In this document: positions 34,606 through 45,500 of the stretch, one piece after another
Layout of the letters: each line of letters opens with the position of its first letter
Position numbering within the stretch: position 1 is the first letter of the stretch
Assembly (NCBI RefSeq): GCF_000315625.1
Contig: NW_005434669.1
Span: 124,001-188,000 of the forward strand
From: Guillardia theta CCMP2712
Lineage: Eukaryota; Cryptophyceae; Pyrenomonadales; Geminigeraceae
Reading direction: 5' to 3'
Length of the DNA stretch: 64,000 nt
The notes under the pieces: generated by a model
The model's input: only the letters and a program-made list of their open reading frames with translations
The model's database searches: none
Told to the model about the DNA's origin: nothing
Position numbers and translations under genes: made by a program

Positions 34606-34929
34606 TCAACAGGGTGATGATCGGATCCCGGAGGGGTTGATGTGGGTCGAGACGATGATGCCTTCACCGTAAGCCTGCGTCCCGTACAGTGTGTGGAGGT
34701 TCGGGAAGCCGTGTGTGTGGGGGGGGGTCTTCCCGATCTCGTGGCTTGCGCTCTTCACGTGATGAAGGTAGAAAATAAGGATGATCGCGGAGAGGATGGC
34801 GGTCATGGTGTAGTTGTAGTTGGTCACTACATCCTGCTTATTCACTGCTTCTGGTTCGGAGATCATGCCGCTGGATTCGTCCGTCTCGTAGTCGGCCATC
34901 CCTTTCGTCGCTGGACAGCGCTGCGTCAT
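34606..34929 (-). CDS. Small single-pass membrane protein (unknown)
   Basis: A 107-codon frame from ATG 34927-34929, with a second in-frame ATG at residue 11 (MADYETDESSG) as a good alternative start. One hydrophobic helix (TMTAILSAIILIFYLHHV, about residues 41-58) follows an acidic N-terminus. The tail has HTHGFPNLHTLYGTQAYGEG. It is uninterrupted and close upstream of the SPIN90-like gene in the same direction. I do not recognise a family; other frames over the region lack comparable features. Confidence 0.45.
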   Translation of the reverse strand: MTQRCPATKGMADYETDESSGMISEPEAVNKQDVVTNYNYTMTAILSAIILIFYLHHVKSASHEIGKTPPHTHGFPNLHTLYGTQAYGEGIIVSTHINPSGIRSSPC

Positions 34930-35205
34930 TCATGTGAATCCCTAGCGGGGAAAATCCGATCCGGTGGACCCTGCACGACACTGCAGCAGATTCGAGTGCA
35001 CATCTTCACACCCACACACAGAGAACTCGTCAACTTGGCTGGGAGGTAAACGAAACCACCACGGAGAAGTGGGTGGCGCTCTTGGAGTTGTAGCTGCACA
35101 CGATATTGCTGTCAGGCTCTCCTCACCGAAAGGCTTGATCGCCGCATGAAGGGACACCGCAAGGGTGGGATCCCCATATTGTACAGTAGTAAGTAGCGCA
35201 CTACC

Positions 35206-35250
35206 GGAGGGTGATAAGAGAGAGAGGCTCGCCTCATCAAGTGGGGTATA
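35206..35250 (-). repeat. Duplicated fragment of the LRR gene leader exon
   Basis: 45 bases matching 38549-38593 with one mismatch. Both read YTPLDEASLSLLSP on the minus strand. This copy lies beyond the 3' end of the LRR gene. Confidence 0.85.
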
Positions 35251-35467
35251 AATGTTCGATAGTCAGAGACAGGGGCTCCGAGGGGCCAAGTAACCGCCGC
35301 CGCCGCCCGGAATGCAAGCCTAGCAGCTTTGCGAATCTGAAACTTGCATACTTGTGTCACAAACGTTGCGACCGTCACGGATGACTCATTCACTACGTGT
35401 GCATATAACTTCAACTCACACTCAGCTACGAAACTTGACAAGCCTCAACTTCGCGAGACTCCCTCCT

Positions 35468-38400
35468 TCACAGCAGCCCCAGCTCTGATGCCAGGCCCCA
35501 CTCTCGAAACGCTTCCCCGGTCTCGTTGTAGATGAAACAGTAAGCGTCTGTCTCGTTCCCTCCTTTCTCCTGCACACAACAAGCCGTCAGCACGGCTCCC
35601 GTCTTTCTGGGCTCTTCGAGTCTCTCAGTGCCAGTCACCTACCACTGCGCAGTGATGCCCAAACTGACACACCCACACCTCCTCTTCGTCCATCGTCATC
35701 AGCTCGCCCAATCCTCCTGTCGAGAACGTGAGGGTGCGCGAGGGCAGCATGCCCGTGTACCTGAGATGAACTTCGACGTGTCGCCCGAGCCTGCCAATGA
35801 ATCCGCTGGAGCCCAGCTATGTTCGACAATCTCTTCCCAGGTGGCGTTGAGAAAGCAGCCGGCGGTGTCGGGGTGCGACTGGTCCGAGGTGCTTGTCGTG
35901 ATGGCACAGGCAGGGAGCTTCGAGTCCAACCCGACGGAAGAGGGCCACGAAGAGAACACGCATTCGAGAGGGTTGGACGACAAGGTGAAATACTTGAGAG
36001 GGGGAAGGCTTGCAAAAGCATCTGAGGGGATGAATGTCAACCTGTTGTTAGAAAGCCTGAGGGATTGCAAGCTTGACAGGCCGTCGAACGACCCCCGCTC
36101 TAGACTCGACAGTTGATTATAATCAAGGTCTATACTTCCCAAGCTTGTTAAGCCTTGGAACGCTCCCGCCGGAAGCGAGCTCAGCTGGTTGCTGGAAAGA
36201 ATCAAAGTGTACAAGGTTGACAGGCCGTCGAACGACCCCCGCTCTAGACTCGACAGCTGGTTGGAGTCAAGCCTGAGCTCGTACAAGCTTGCCAAGCCTT
36301 GGAACGCCCCCGCCGGAAGCGAGCTCAGCTGGTTGTAGGAAAGAACCAAAGTGTGCAAGCTTGACAGGCCGTCGAACGACCCCCGCTCTAGACCCGACAG
36401 CTGGTTGTAATACAGCCACAGCTCGTACAAGCTTGCCAAGCCTTGGAACGCCCCCGCCGGAAGCGAGCTCAGCTGATGCTTGGCAAGATCAAGGGTTTAC
36501 AAGCTTGACAGGCCGTCGAACGACCCCCGCTCTAGACTCGACAGCTGGTTGGAGTAAAGGTACAGGGAATTCAAGCCTGTCAGGTTCTGGAACGCCCCGG
36601 CCGGAAGCGAGCTCAGCAAGTTGCTGGATAGATCCAGGTGATATATGCTGGGCATGCCGTCGAACGACCCCCGCTCTAGACCCGACAGCTGGTTGTAACC
36701 AAGGTACAGCTCGTACAAGCTTGCCAAGCCTTGAAACGCCCCCGCCGGAAGCGAGCTCAGCTGGTTGTAGGAAAGAAACAAAGAGTACAAGCTTGACAGG
36801 CCGTCGAACGACCCCCGCTCTAGACTCGACAGCTGGTTGTAACCAAGGTACAGGGTTTGCAAGCTTGCCAAGCCTTGGAACGCTCCCGCCGGAAGCGAGC
36901 TCAGCTGTTGGGATGTAAGGCCAAGGAACTGCAAGCTTGACAGGCCGTCGAACGACCCCCGCTCTAGACTCGACAGCTGATTGGGGTGAAGGTACAGGTA
37001 TTGCAAGTTTGCCAAGCCTTGGAACGCCCCCGCCGGAAGCGAGCTCAGCTGGTTGTCGGAAAGAATCAAAGTGTGCAAGCTTGACAGGCCGTCGAACGAC
37101 CCCAGCTCTAGACTCGACAGCTGGTTGTAATACAGCAACAGCTCGTACAAGCTTGCCAAGCCTTGGAACGCCCCCGCCGGAAGCGAGCTCAGCTGATGCT
37201 TGGCAAGATCAAGGATGTACAAGCTTGACAGGCCGTCGAACGACCCCCGCTCTAGACTCGACAGCTGGTTGTTATACAGCCACAGCTCGTACAAGCTTGC
37301 CAAGCCTTGGAACGCCCCCGCCGGAAGCGAGCTCAGCTGGTTTTTGTAGAGATAAAGGGTGTGCAAGCCTGTCAGGCCGTCGAACGACCCCCGCTCTAGA
37401 CTCGACAGCTGGTTGTTATCCAACTTCAGTTGGTATAAGCCTGACAGGTTCTGGAACGCCCCCGCCGGAAGCGAGCTCAGCTGGTTGTAGGATAGATCCA
37501 AAGTGTGCAAGCTTGACAGGCCGTCGAACGACCCCCGCTCTAGACTCGATGTCATGCCTCGGCGAAGGCTTAGATATGACAATCTTGTCAGGTTCTGGAA
37601 CGCCCCCGCCGGAAGCAAGCTCAGCTGGTTGTAGGAAAGAAACAAAGTGTACAAGCTTGACAGGCCGTCGAACGACCCCCGCTCTAGAATCGACAGCTGG
37701 TTGGAGTCAAGCCTGAGCTCGTACAAGCTTGCCAAGCCTTGGAACGCCCCCGCCGGAAGCGAGCTCAGCAAGTTGCTGGATAGCTCCAAAGTGTGCAAGC
37801 TTGAAAGGCCGTCGAACGACCCCCGCTCTAGACTCGACAGCTGGTTGTTATACAGCCACAGCTCGTACAAGCTTGCCAAGCCTTGGAACGCCCCCGCCGG
37901 AAGCGAGCTCAGCTGGTTGTAGGAAAGATCCAAAGTGTGCAAGCTTGACAGGCCGTCGAACGACCCCCGCTCTAGACCCGACAGCTGGTTGTAACACAGC
38001 CACAGCTCGTACAAGCTTGCCAAGCCTTGGAACGCCCCCGCCGGAAGCAAGCTCAGCTGGTTGTAGGAAAGAACCAAAGTGTACAAGCCTGACAGGCCGT
38101 CGAACGACCCCCGCTCTAGACCCGACAGCTGGTTGTAGTCAAGCCTGAGCTCGTACAAGCTTGCCAAGCCTTGAAACGCCCCCGCCGGAAGCGAGCTCAG
38201 CTGGTTGTCGGAAAGAACCAAAGTGTGCAAGCTTGACAGGCCGTCGAACGACCCCCGCTCTAGACTCGACAGCTGGTTGTAATCCAACTTCAATTGGTAT
38301 AAGCCTGTCAGGTTCTGGAACGCCCCCGCCGGAAGCGAGCTCAGCTGGTTGTGGGATAGATCCAAAGTGTACAAGCTTGACAGGCCGTTGAAAGTTCCTT

Positions 38401-38611
38401 GGGATATGTTGCTGATCCCTCGATAGGTCAGCCGCAGTGTCTGACACGTCGCTTGCTCGCAGTTGCCCGCCCTTGACAGCAATCCTTCATCGGAGATACT
38501 GAAGGTACACGACCCGCACGAGACCTGCTGCTCAGTGCGTGTTCCCGTGGAGGGTGATAAGAGAGAGAGGCTCGCCTCATCAAGCGGGGTATAGAGAAGA
38601 AAAGGCAGCAC
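35468..38611 (-). pseudogene. Large leucine-rich-repeat protein with an in-frame stop codon
   Basis: A secreted or surface LRR protein is expected. The first visible exon opens at about 38611 without an ATG, so a leader exon is missing. A cysteine-bearing cap (VSCGSCTFSISDEG, NCEQATCQTLRL) leads into roughly 38 typical 24-residue LRRs alternating LSSLPAGAFQGLASLYEL and QLSSLERGSFDGLSSL types. The C-terminal cap has NPLECVFSSW and PACAIT. After a likely splice, exons read RYTGMLPSRTLTFSTGG, VWVCQFGHHCAV and YCFIYNETGEAFREWG, ending TGA 35468-35470. At 36497-36499 the array has TAA where sister repeats have TAC (Tyr), in the same frame on both sides. Apart from that stop the repeats stay open, so this is either a very young pseudogene, a polymorphism, or an assembly error in near-identical repeats. 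Confidence 0.75.
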
Positions 38612-39427
38612 TCAGCGTCTAGCCAAACTTGTCGGAACACGGAACAAGTTGAAACTTGAAATCTAACAAGGGGGTTCAAAGGGAGGTAGGGTACACTGAC
38701 AATACTTGACAGGATCGGATGGTCGGTACCGGTGTGATCGCTAGTCATATCATGCCAGCCGGGGGGTTAGGGTCAAGCAAGGTGACAGGCTCCAAACATA
38801 TAGGGTCAGTGGTGGGTAAGTTGGTAGGGTGAGGGCCGGGGGGGCCCGGGGCGGCGGCGAGGCCCGAGGTGGATGTGGGGGGGGGTACTCCAGCCGCTGT
38901 AGCTTTGACCCGGGCCTATAGTCAAATATGGTCAAACATACTAGTCAAACCGTGACCATCAACTTGGTGACCGCTGGCCGTGACTGTCGGTCACTTTGGT
39001 CACTACGGTACGGCAGCGGTAAACAGGCTGAAAAAAAAAATACTCGGGGCATTTAAAAAAAAAATTCCATAACTTTAACCGGCGCAATGCCGGGGCAACC
39101 GCCGGCGCCGGCAAAGTGTTTTGAATAATTCTACCTAGTCTCTTAATTATGGTCAGTGTGAGGGGTCACGTATAGATAATTCTTGGGTATTGAAGGGGTG
39201 GTGGGTACCCTATCAATTTTAATCGTTCCATTAGATGAATTTATCCGGCAACATCACCCCTTAATATTCCTGGCTATTATCCGAAAAGATTGGGGTGGGT
39301 ACATGTTCAATCAGGGGCGCCGGCCTTTTTGAGAAACACTACTATAATCAGCAATATTACTGGGGGGGACCCCACCCTCCTCCGGGATACCCTGACAAGC
39401 CGCCAGCCGCATCGCATCCTTCCTGGC
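38612..39427. other. Spacer with GC island and GGGTA-rich sequence
   Basis: The unresolved 5' exon of the LRR gene should lie near 38640-38760. A GC-rich island spans 38820-39120 (GGGGGGGCCCGGGGCGG). GGGTACCC and GGGGTGGGTAC words follow at 39180-39305. Confidence 0.4.
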
Positions 39428-41543
39428 ATGTCATCGTCGAGCCATGTTTGCTTGTTTGGAACAGAATGCAAGATACCTCCGGCAGAATTAGGAGATAGTA
39501 CTCTCATCCAGTGCACGGCTTGCTCGAAATACTTTCATCACCTTTGCGCTAACCAAATCAATGGTTGTGAAGATTGGAGTTGGTGTGGATGCGAACTGCC
39601 ACTCGCGTCTGGAAGAGAGAAGGAGCTTGAAGAAAGACACAATGCAGATGCTGGTGCTGTTCCAGCAGTTCCTATCGGAGAGAGTCCAGCACTCTCCGAT
39701 GCTGGGAGTGATAGATCTGATTCTGCAAGTTTGAACGAGGCCCCTGCAAGCAGTCAAAATTGGAGGAAGGTAATTGCGGATGTAAAGAACAGGATTTTAT
39801 CCCAAGGTTCCAAGACCAGGTTGGTGATAACGACAAGCTATTTCCTGGTATTTTGAAATGGTTCATTCAATGGGGATCAGTCTCACATATGCACAGGTAC
39901 GAATCAGTATGATAGATTTCTGATGTCTTTCCACCGAACTATGTCGGTACCAGCACAAGGCGACGGTGAAGAGTCGGAGGCAGCCAGGAGCTCAACGGAT
40001 TTGTTATCGTGCCGGAGGAGAGTGTGTATAGAAATGGAAAGGCTGGGGATCAAAGCTGATGAGATAGGAACACATTCTGTAAGGAAGGTGAATAAGCCAA
40101 GTTTGTGGTGAATAGTGACTCGAGCTTACTTCCGGTATAGGGCGCTGCCACCTTCTGTGCAAGTGGAAGTACCCAATGCCCACCTGTAGTGGCACTTACA
40201 GGAAGAGCTGGGTGGGCAAATGGAGGGGTTTATGATCGATACTTCAAGTTCGAGGCAGCAGGTAGAATTTTGCTAAGTTAGTGACATTTGAAATGAGTTA
40301 TATGCTCGCAGGGGATGCTTTTGTTGGAAGGACAGCGGCAGGATTGCGCATCGATTCTGAAGAATTTGCTATCCTTCCACCTCACTTTGGTCCTCAGCAA
40401 GACAGTTATGTCAGCGACGCAGTTCAATCGTGCTTCCCACACATCAGGCAGGAATTTCGAGGTGTAGCAGAACATGCTCTCGCGAGCTTGGTTTATCATT
40501 GGGACTATTTGAAGACTCGATTAGACGAGCATCACCTGATGTGGAGCTGTGCATTGGTTCGAACAGAAGGGATGCTGGATGAATTGAAGCGTCGAGTGAA
40601 GTGTGGGTTGCCTGGTGACCCGGGCATCGAAATGAGAAGTACTGGTTGCCCCCCTCATGTCATGCAGAACTTGCATTACAAGATGATTGCACAGGAGGTC
40701 AGACGACTCAAGGAGGAAATAAGCAAAATGAAGAAACGCCTCAGGAAGATTGACGGAAATGTTCGTGCTACCAAACGTCGCCGTCAAACTCACAGCGATA
40801 TAGAAGAGGAAAGTGAGTTGCAAGGAATTGACAGTGGCGACAGTGACAGTGGCAGTGGCAGTGGCAGTGGCAGCGACAGTGACAGTGGCAGTGGCAGTGG
40901 CAGTGGCAGTGGCAGTGGCAGTGAGCGAGCTGCCGCGATGATGGGGGACGATGTTCGCCATCGCCAGATAATGAAGGCCTTCGATAGGATGGATAAAAAG
41001 ATCGACAACATGATGGGGCGGGGTATGACAAATAATTTTACCAGATCTCCTGAGCATCAACAGGCAAATGAAGATACGATGACGGGGCGGGATGGCTCCG
41101 CAAGTGAGGATGAACATTCTGCACATGACATGGGAATTTCAACTTGGAAAGATGCAAACGTGTCAGGTTTCAACGGCACCAAACATTTTGGAACGTGGGA
41201 GAACGCATGGATTGCATGGCATTTTGGTGACACTGTGAAGAAACATCCTGCTTTGAAGGAATTGAGCAGAGCGCATATGGAAACCAAAGAAGAAGGAAGG
41301 AGATTTAGCGACTTGACCGTTCTTGTCGAAATTTTTGAAAGGTTCGTGAGGAGGGAAATCATGGAATCAGAGAACAGAGATGCAGAACTTGAACGGTGGA
41401 GAAGTTTTGTAGCAAGGCCAACACTGGCTGAAGCTCAACATTGGTTCAAAACATATGACAAAGGCTTTTTCAAATTGGTGAGTTCTAAGTCGAAGGCACG
41501 TACGAGGAGACAAGGACAATTGAAATGGACAACTTATGTTTGA
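39428..41543 (+). CDS. PHD-like zinc finger fused to truncated tyrosine recombinase (Crypton-like YR origin)
   Basis: Four exons join in frame: 39428-39823, 39908-40087, 40141-40261, 40312-41543. Residues 1-60 form a C4HC3-like finger: CLFGTEC, CTACSKYFHHLC, then W-S-W-C-G-C. A Ser/Ala-rich linker follows. Exons 2-4 carry the C-terminal half of a tyrosine recombinase: GIKADEIGTHSVRKGAAT (H-x-x-R box), GRAGWANGGVYDRYFKFEAA with W and the nucleophile Tyr, then GRTAAGLRIDSEEFAILPPH. The upstream half that should bring the first catalytic Arg and Lys is absent; only YDRFLMSFHRTM precedes. The rest has a basic coiled coil (RRLKEEISKMKKRLRK), an SG-dipeptide tract, and a C-terminal WKDANVSGFNGTKHFGTWEN...WFKTYDKGFFKL domain. 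It is flanked by GC-rich repeat islands. Either a decayed transposon gene with open frame or a domesticated one; chromatin or DNA binding is inferred. Confidence 0.7.
40841..40923. repeat. GACAGT/GGCAGT coding microsatellite
   Basis: Hexanucleotide repeat within the recombinase-derived gene coding alternating Ser with Gly or Asp. The frame is kept. Confidence 0.9.
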
Positions 41544-41981
41544 AAAATGCGACAATGGAAGAAAAGTGATGTCAATGCATTTTTAAATCGTTGATCATCC
41601 ATGTAATAAAGAAAAAGATTCATAGCACTGCAATATAATCTTGTTGAAGAAGATGAGAGTTGAAGGATGCAGCAAGACTCTCAAACGAAATTGTTCAAGT
41701 GTTTTTCACTCCGAGGCGGACTTGTGAGGTTGAAAGGTCATCGAACCCCCCTTCGCCCCCGGGGGTGGTCCAATTATGTGGTGAACAATAAAAATGACAG
41801 AAAACCTTCAGAGTTTAAAGAAAGTATATAGTGTGCCGGCCAAAGTCTTGGAAAGAAAAACAACTGAGGGTCGGAACCAGGCCCCCGGTGACCGGCCGCC
41901 GCGGGAGGCGTGCCGCGCTCGCGGCGCGGATCGGACGCGGCCGGGGGCCCCCCGGGACCGAGTCCGGGCCCGAAGATGCCC

Positions 41982-42020
41982 GATTGTCCTCGTACTGATT
42001 TTTGACTAACTTTGAGTAAA
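41982..42020 (+). repeat. Dispersed repeat family R1, copy B (core only)
   Basis: GATTGTCCTCGTACTGATTT followed by TTGACTAACTTTGAGTAAA, the core of R1 lacking two bases. It faces copy C across about 125 bases, so the two can pair. Confidence 0.85.
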
Positions 42021-42145
42021 GGCGGCCCGGCGGTCCGCGCCGGATTCAACTACTAGTGTCCGGACTCCGGACGTGTTTTAAATTTCAAAAGGACTGGTCC
42101 ACATCCGAATTTAGGCCCGCCCAGCCTGTTGTCGTACACTCGTGG

Positions 42146-42260
42146 TTTACTCAAAGTTAAGTTAAAAATCAGTACGAGGACAATCAGGAGAGTCGAGGAG
42201 GCTTGACCCTGACACTGTCGCACAGGCCACTGAACCGTTGAACGGCGAGAAGAAAAAGGA
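42146..42260 (-). repeat. Dispersed repeat family R1, copy C (long)
   Basis: On the minus strand it reads TCTTCTCGCCGTTCAACGG, GGCCTGTGCGACAGTGTCAG, CTCCTCGACTCTCCTGATTG and the core to AACTTTGAGTAAA. It aligns block by block with copy D at 51591-51695, which lacks about 12 bases after CTCGCCGTT. Confidence 0.85.
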
Positions 42261-42533
42261 CACTCCAGAGGACACTAGTCGGACTGACTCGGACCTTTAA
42301 AACCTGTGGTCGGTATGAGGGGCCAGTGAGTCAAACATCAATGCCTGGGCCGGCTGTGCCATCCATGACCGATGGCGGCGACCGGAGCTGGGACGGCTGC
42401 AAGATGGCGAGGTTTAGCAAGTTGCGACAGACCTGGACAATGAAGAATTGTGTAAGAAGCAGCTCGAAGTAGCCTGGCTTGACGGGAAAAGCAGCAGGTC
42501 CGTCGGAGTAGACGCAGGTTCTTACTATAATTC

Positions 42534-45500
42534 ATGGGTGCAGCCCAGTCCATCGCGCACGTGCGCAATCGAGAGGCTCGGATACGAGAGTTGGAGTCGA
42601 CGGTGCAGGAGCTGGAGCTCCAGCGAGAAGAGTACAGGAAGCTGAAGATCGTAGCCGATGCAGAGAAGAAGAATCTTGCAAGGCAAGGACTTCTTGTGCG
42701 GGAGAATGCTGCGAGAGATCGAGAGTCCAAGGCCATCGCAGGTGAGCAAGTCTTCAGAGTGGCGTTCTCTTGTCCCTCATAGCAGACTCTGACGTGTTTG
42801 CTCAGAGGGTCAAAGTCAGGTAGATCGATCGTTCATGGAAGCGCAGTATGCTCGTTCTAGGGCTTCAGAACAACGAGCACTGGCAGAGCTTGCAGACCTG
42901 AAGTCAAGATATGACATCCTCCTGCTGGAACATCAAGCCCTTGATATGAGGCGGCAGGCTGAGCATGATCAAGCTGTTTCAAACATGCGACAAGCGGCAA
43001 ACACAAGGCTGTTCTCCGTGCTTTCTCTCCTTGAGAATTTTAACAAGTCTCTGGATGTCTTATATGAAGAGATCATGCAACTTCGACAAGACCGAACAGA
43101 CTTTGCAAAAAAGTGCGTGAATCTGTGCGAGAAGATGAATTTCAAGCAGGTGAAGGTGGACTCGACACTGGAGTTCTTTGAATGTGAGAATGCGTTGGAG
43201 GAGGAGAAAAAGCGAGATCGAAGCATCTTGTCTATGCAGGCCATCGAGTTTCTGCTCTCAGACGACACGATAGCAAAGCCATTGCAAGCTTACCTCAAAG
43301 CCTCGGAAGACGCCAAAACACAACTGCTCCAATCATGCTCAAACCTCCCGGATGGGGCTGGTGAGCTTGTCCCGGAGTCGTCTGGACTGCAGGACGACAA
43401 GACGAGGGAGAAGATCGAGTTCGTAGACGCGAAGTTGAAGCTGAACCGAAGGTTCGAAGACTTGCAGACTGACACTGATCGCATCGCGTTGGAGAAGTCG
43501 GTGGTGACGGAGCTGTCGATGAGTCTGGGGATCAGCCAGGAAAGGTTCGAGGTTGAAAGATTCAGCAGAGGCAGCATCATTATCCACTTCTCTATCCTCC
43601 CGCAGAAAAAGGAAGACGCTCCCTTCGGCAGGCCTCTCGAGCGGAGGTCAAGCCAGCTGGAACGGAAGTCCAGCATGTTGGAGAGGAGGTCGAGTCAGCT
43701 CGAGCGCAGGACGAGCATGCTGGTAAAGGAAGAGCTCGACTCCGGTTTCATTGCGATGATCCTCAAGGACATGGTAAACGACCCTTCCTCAAGGCTGCGA
43801 AGAGGTCTTGTCCTCTCCTCCTGCACCGAGTTCTCCTGGATGGCTGCCCCTGAGATCCCGGCGAGGGAGGCGAAGCGAGAGATCAAACGGCTGGAGGTGG
43901 AGATCGAGGAGGTAAGCAAGTACCTGCGGGCGATCAAACAGCAAAAGGAGGATCAGGCAGAGGTCCTGCGACGAGCCGTGCACGCGAGCATCGAGATCCA
44001 GCGGGTCTACCGGGGGATGCAGGGGAGGGTGAAGGTCCGAAGGATTCACATGGCGATAGAGGCAGCGGACACGTTGCAGAGGGTGTGGCGGGGACACGTG
44101 GCAAGGGTGCAGTTCATGAAGATGAAGGAAGCGATGGACATGAAGAACGAGAGGGAGAGAGAAGCTCTGCTGCGAGAAGCCGCTTCCCTTGAGAAGATGC
44201 AGGCTGTAGCGCTCAGAGAGCTGGCGGAGGCAAAGCAGAGGTACAACGAGAGGAGGAACATCAAGTATGGCTACAGCTCGTCGGTGGCAGAGACATCGAT
44301 GAAACCAAAGAAGAGGACCAGGGTCAGCATGGAGGAGAAGACGAGATGGTGGGAGGCGTACCAGAATGAAAAACTTCGGGACGCGCAAGAGATCTTATCG
44401 CAGGACATGAAGAACAACGATCATTCTATGTGCTTCGTCCCAGAGGAAGGGTTCAGCCTCAACTACCACGTCCGCCCCCTGATCTTCACCACCTACCAGG
44501 ACTTCCGGGAGGAAAGGATGCTTCTTCTCAACGAGAGCTTCCCTTCCTTGCACCAGATGTGCTGCGACAGAGGCGTCGCCTTCTGCCCCGTTGACCCTTT
44601 CCTCCAGATCTATGACCAGACTACTCAGGGGAGGGGGCCGCAGGCATGGCAGTGGGTCGGCTTCGGAGAGGAGGCGATGCTTGACGACGAGCTAGTGCAG
44701 AGCAAGAGCATGCTGATGTGCTCGATGGAGGACGTGAAGGAGACAAACGTCTGGCTCTTCTTCGTAGGAGGGCGGTACGGGTGGGTCCCTCCTGCTCCCC
44801 TCCTCCGTCAGGCGAAGCAGAAAATCGAGTGGGCAAGAGAGTTCTACGAGGAGTCGGGGATGGAGAACTCTTCGCTGGGAGAAGTGATGTATACGGCGAT
44901 CGTTGTGAACAGGATGGACGAGATTAGCACGAAGCTCAAGGGCAGGACCTTCTTCTTCCTCCGTGACGACACGTACGGCGATGCGTTCGCGCAGGAGATG
45001 GCGAAACGATTCGTCGAGGACGATCAGCAGGTTGTCAAGCAGCTCGAGAAGTTCAAGGAGAGTATCAGGATCCTGCCCAAGGGCATCTTGACGTTTGACA
45101 ACTACAGGGACCCGATCTTTGCGGTGCGGCAGGCGACAGAATGGCTGCAGAAAAGCATCAAGTTGACCTTCCCCGTGCTCGCCAACAACTACGAGAGTCA
45201 TCGTGACCGGCTCTGCCACAGCAGCCTCGCCCTGAGCAAGCGCTCTCCCTTCATCCAGCAGGAGGAGCTCTTCGACGTCCTTGACGCCCACATCGACCCG
45301 AGGCAGAACATGTTGGAGCCCATCGTGCTCGTCGGAGAGGGAGGGAGCGGCAAGACGACTCTCCTCTCCAAGTACCTGGAGCTGTCGAGAGGAAAGCTGC
45401 CTCAAGCCATGTGGTTTGCGCACTTCATAGGATGCAGCAGCGGCAGCAGCGACTACCAGCGACTCTGCGTCAACCTCCAACAAGCGCTGAAAGATCGCTT

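Larger units (their letters stand above)
41544..42533. other. Spacer with GC island and foldback repeat
   Basis: No gene supported. AATAAA at about 41606 may be the poly(A) signal of the recombinase-like gene. The island 41870-42310 contains R1 copies in opposite orientations at 41982-42020 and 42146-42260. Confidence 0.6.

Noticed and set aside
36073-38391. Long plus-strand open frames opposite the LRR array (GRRTTPALDSTAG-type repeats)
   Set aside because: They are the antisense reading of near-identical LRR units; low-complexity product, no domain, and the minus frame gives a clear LRR protein.
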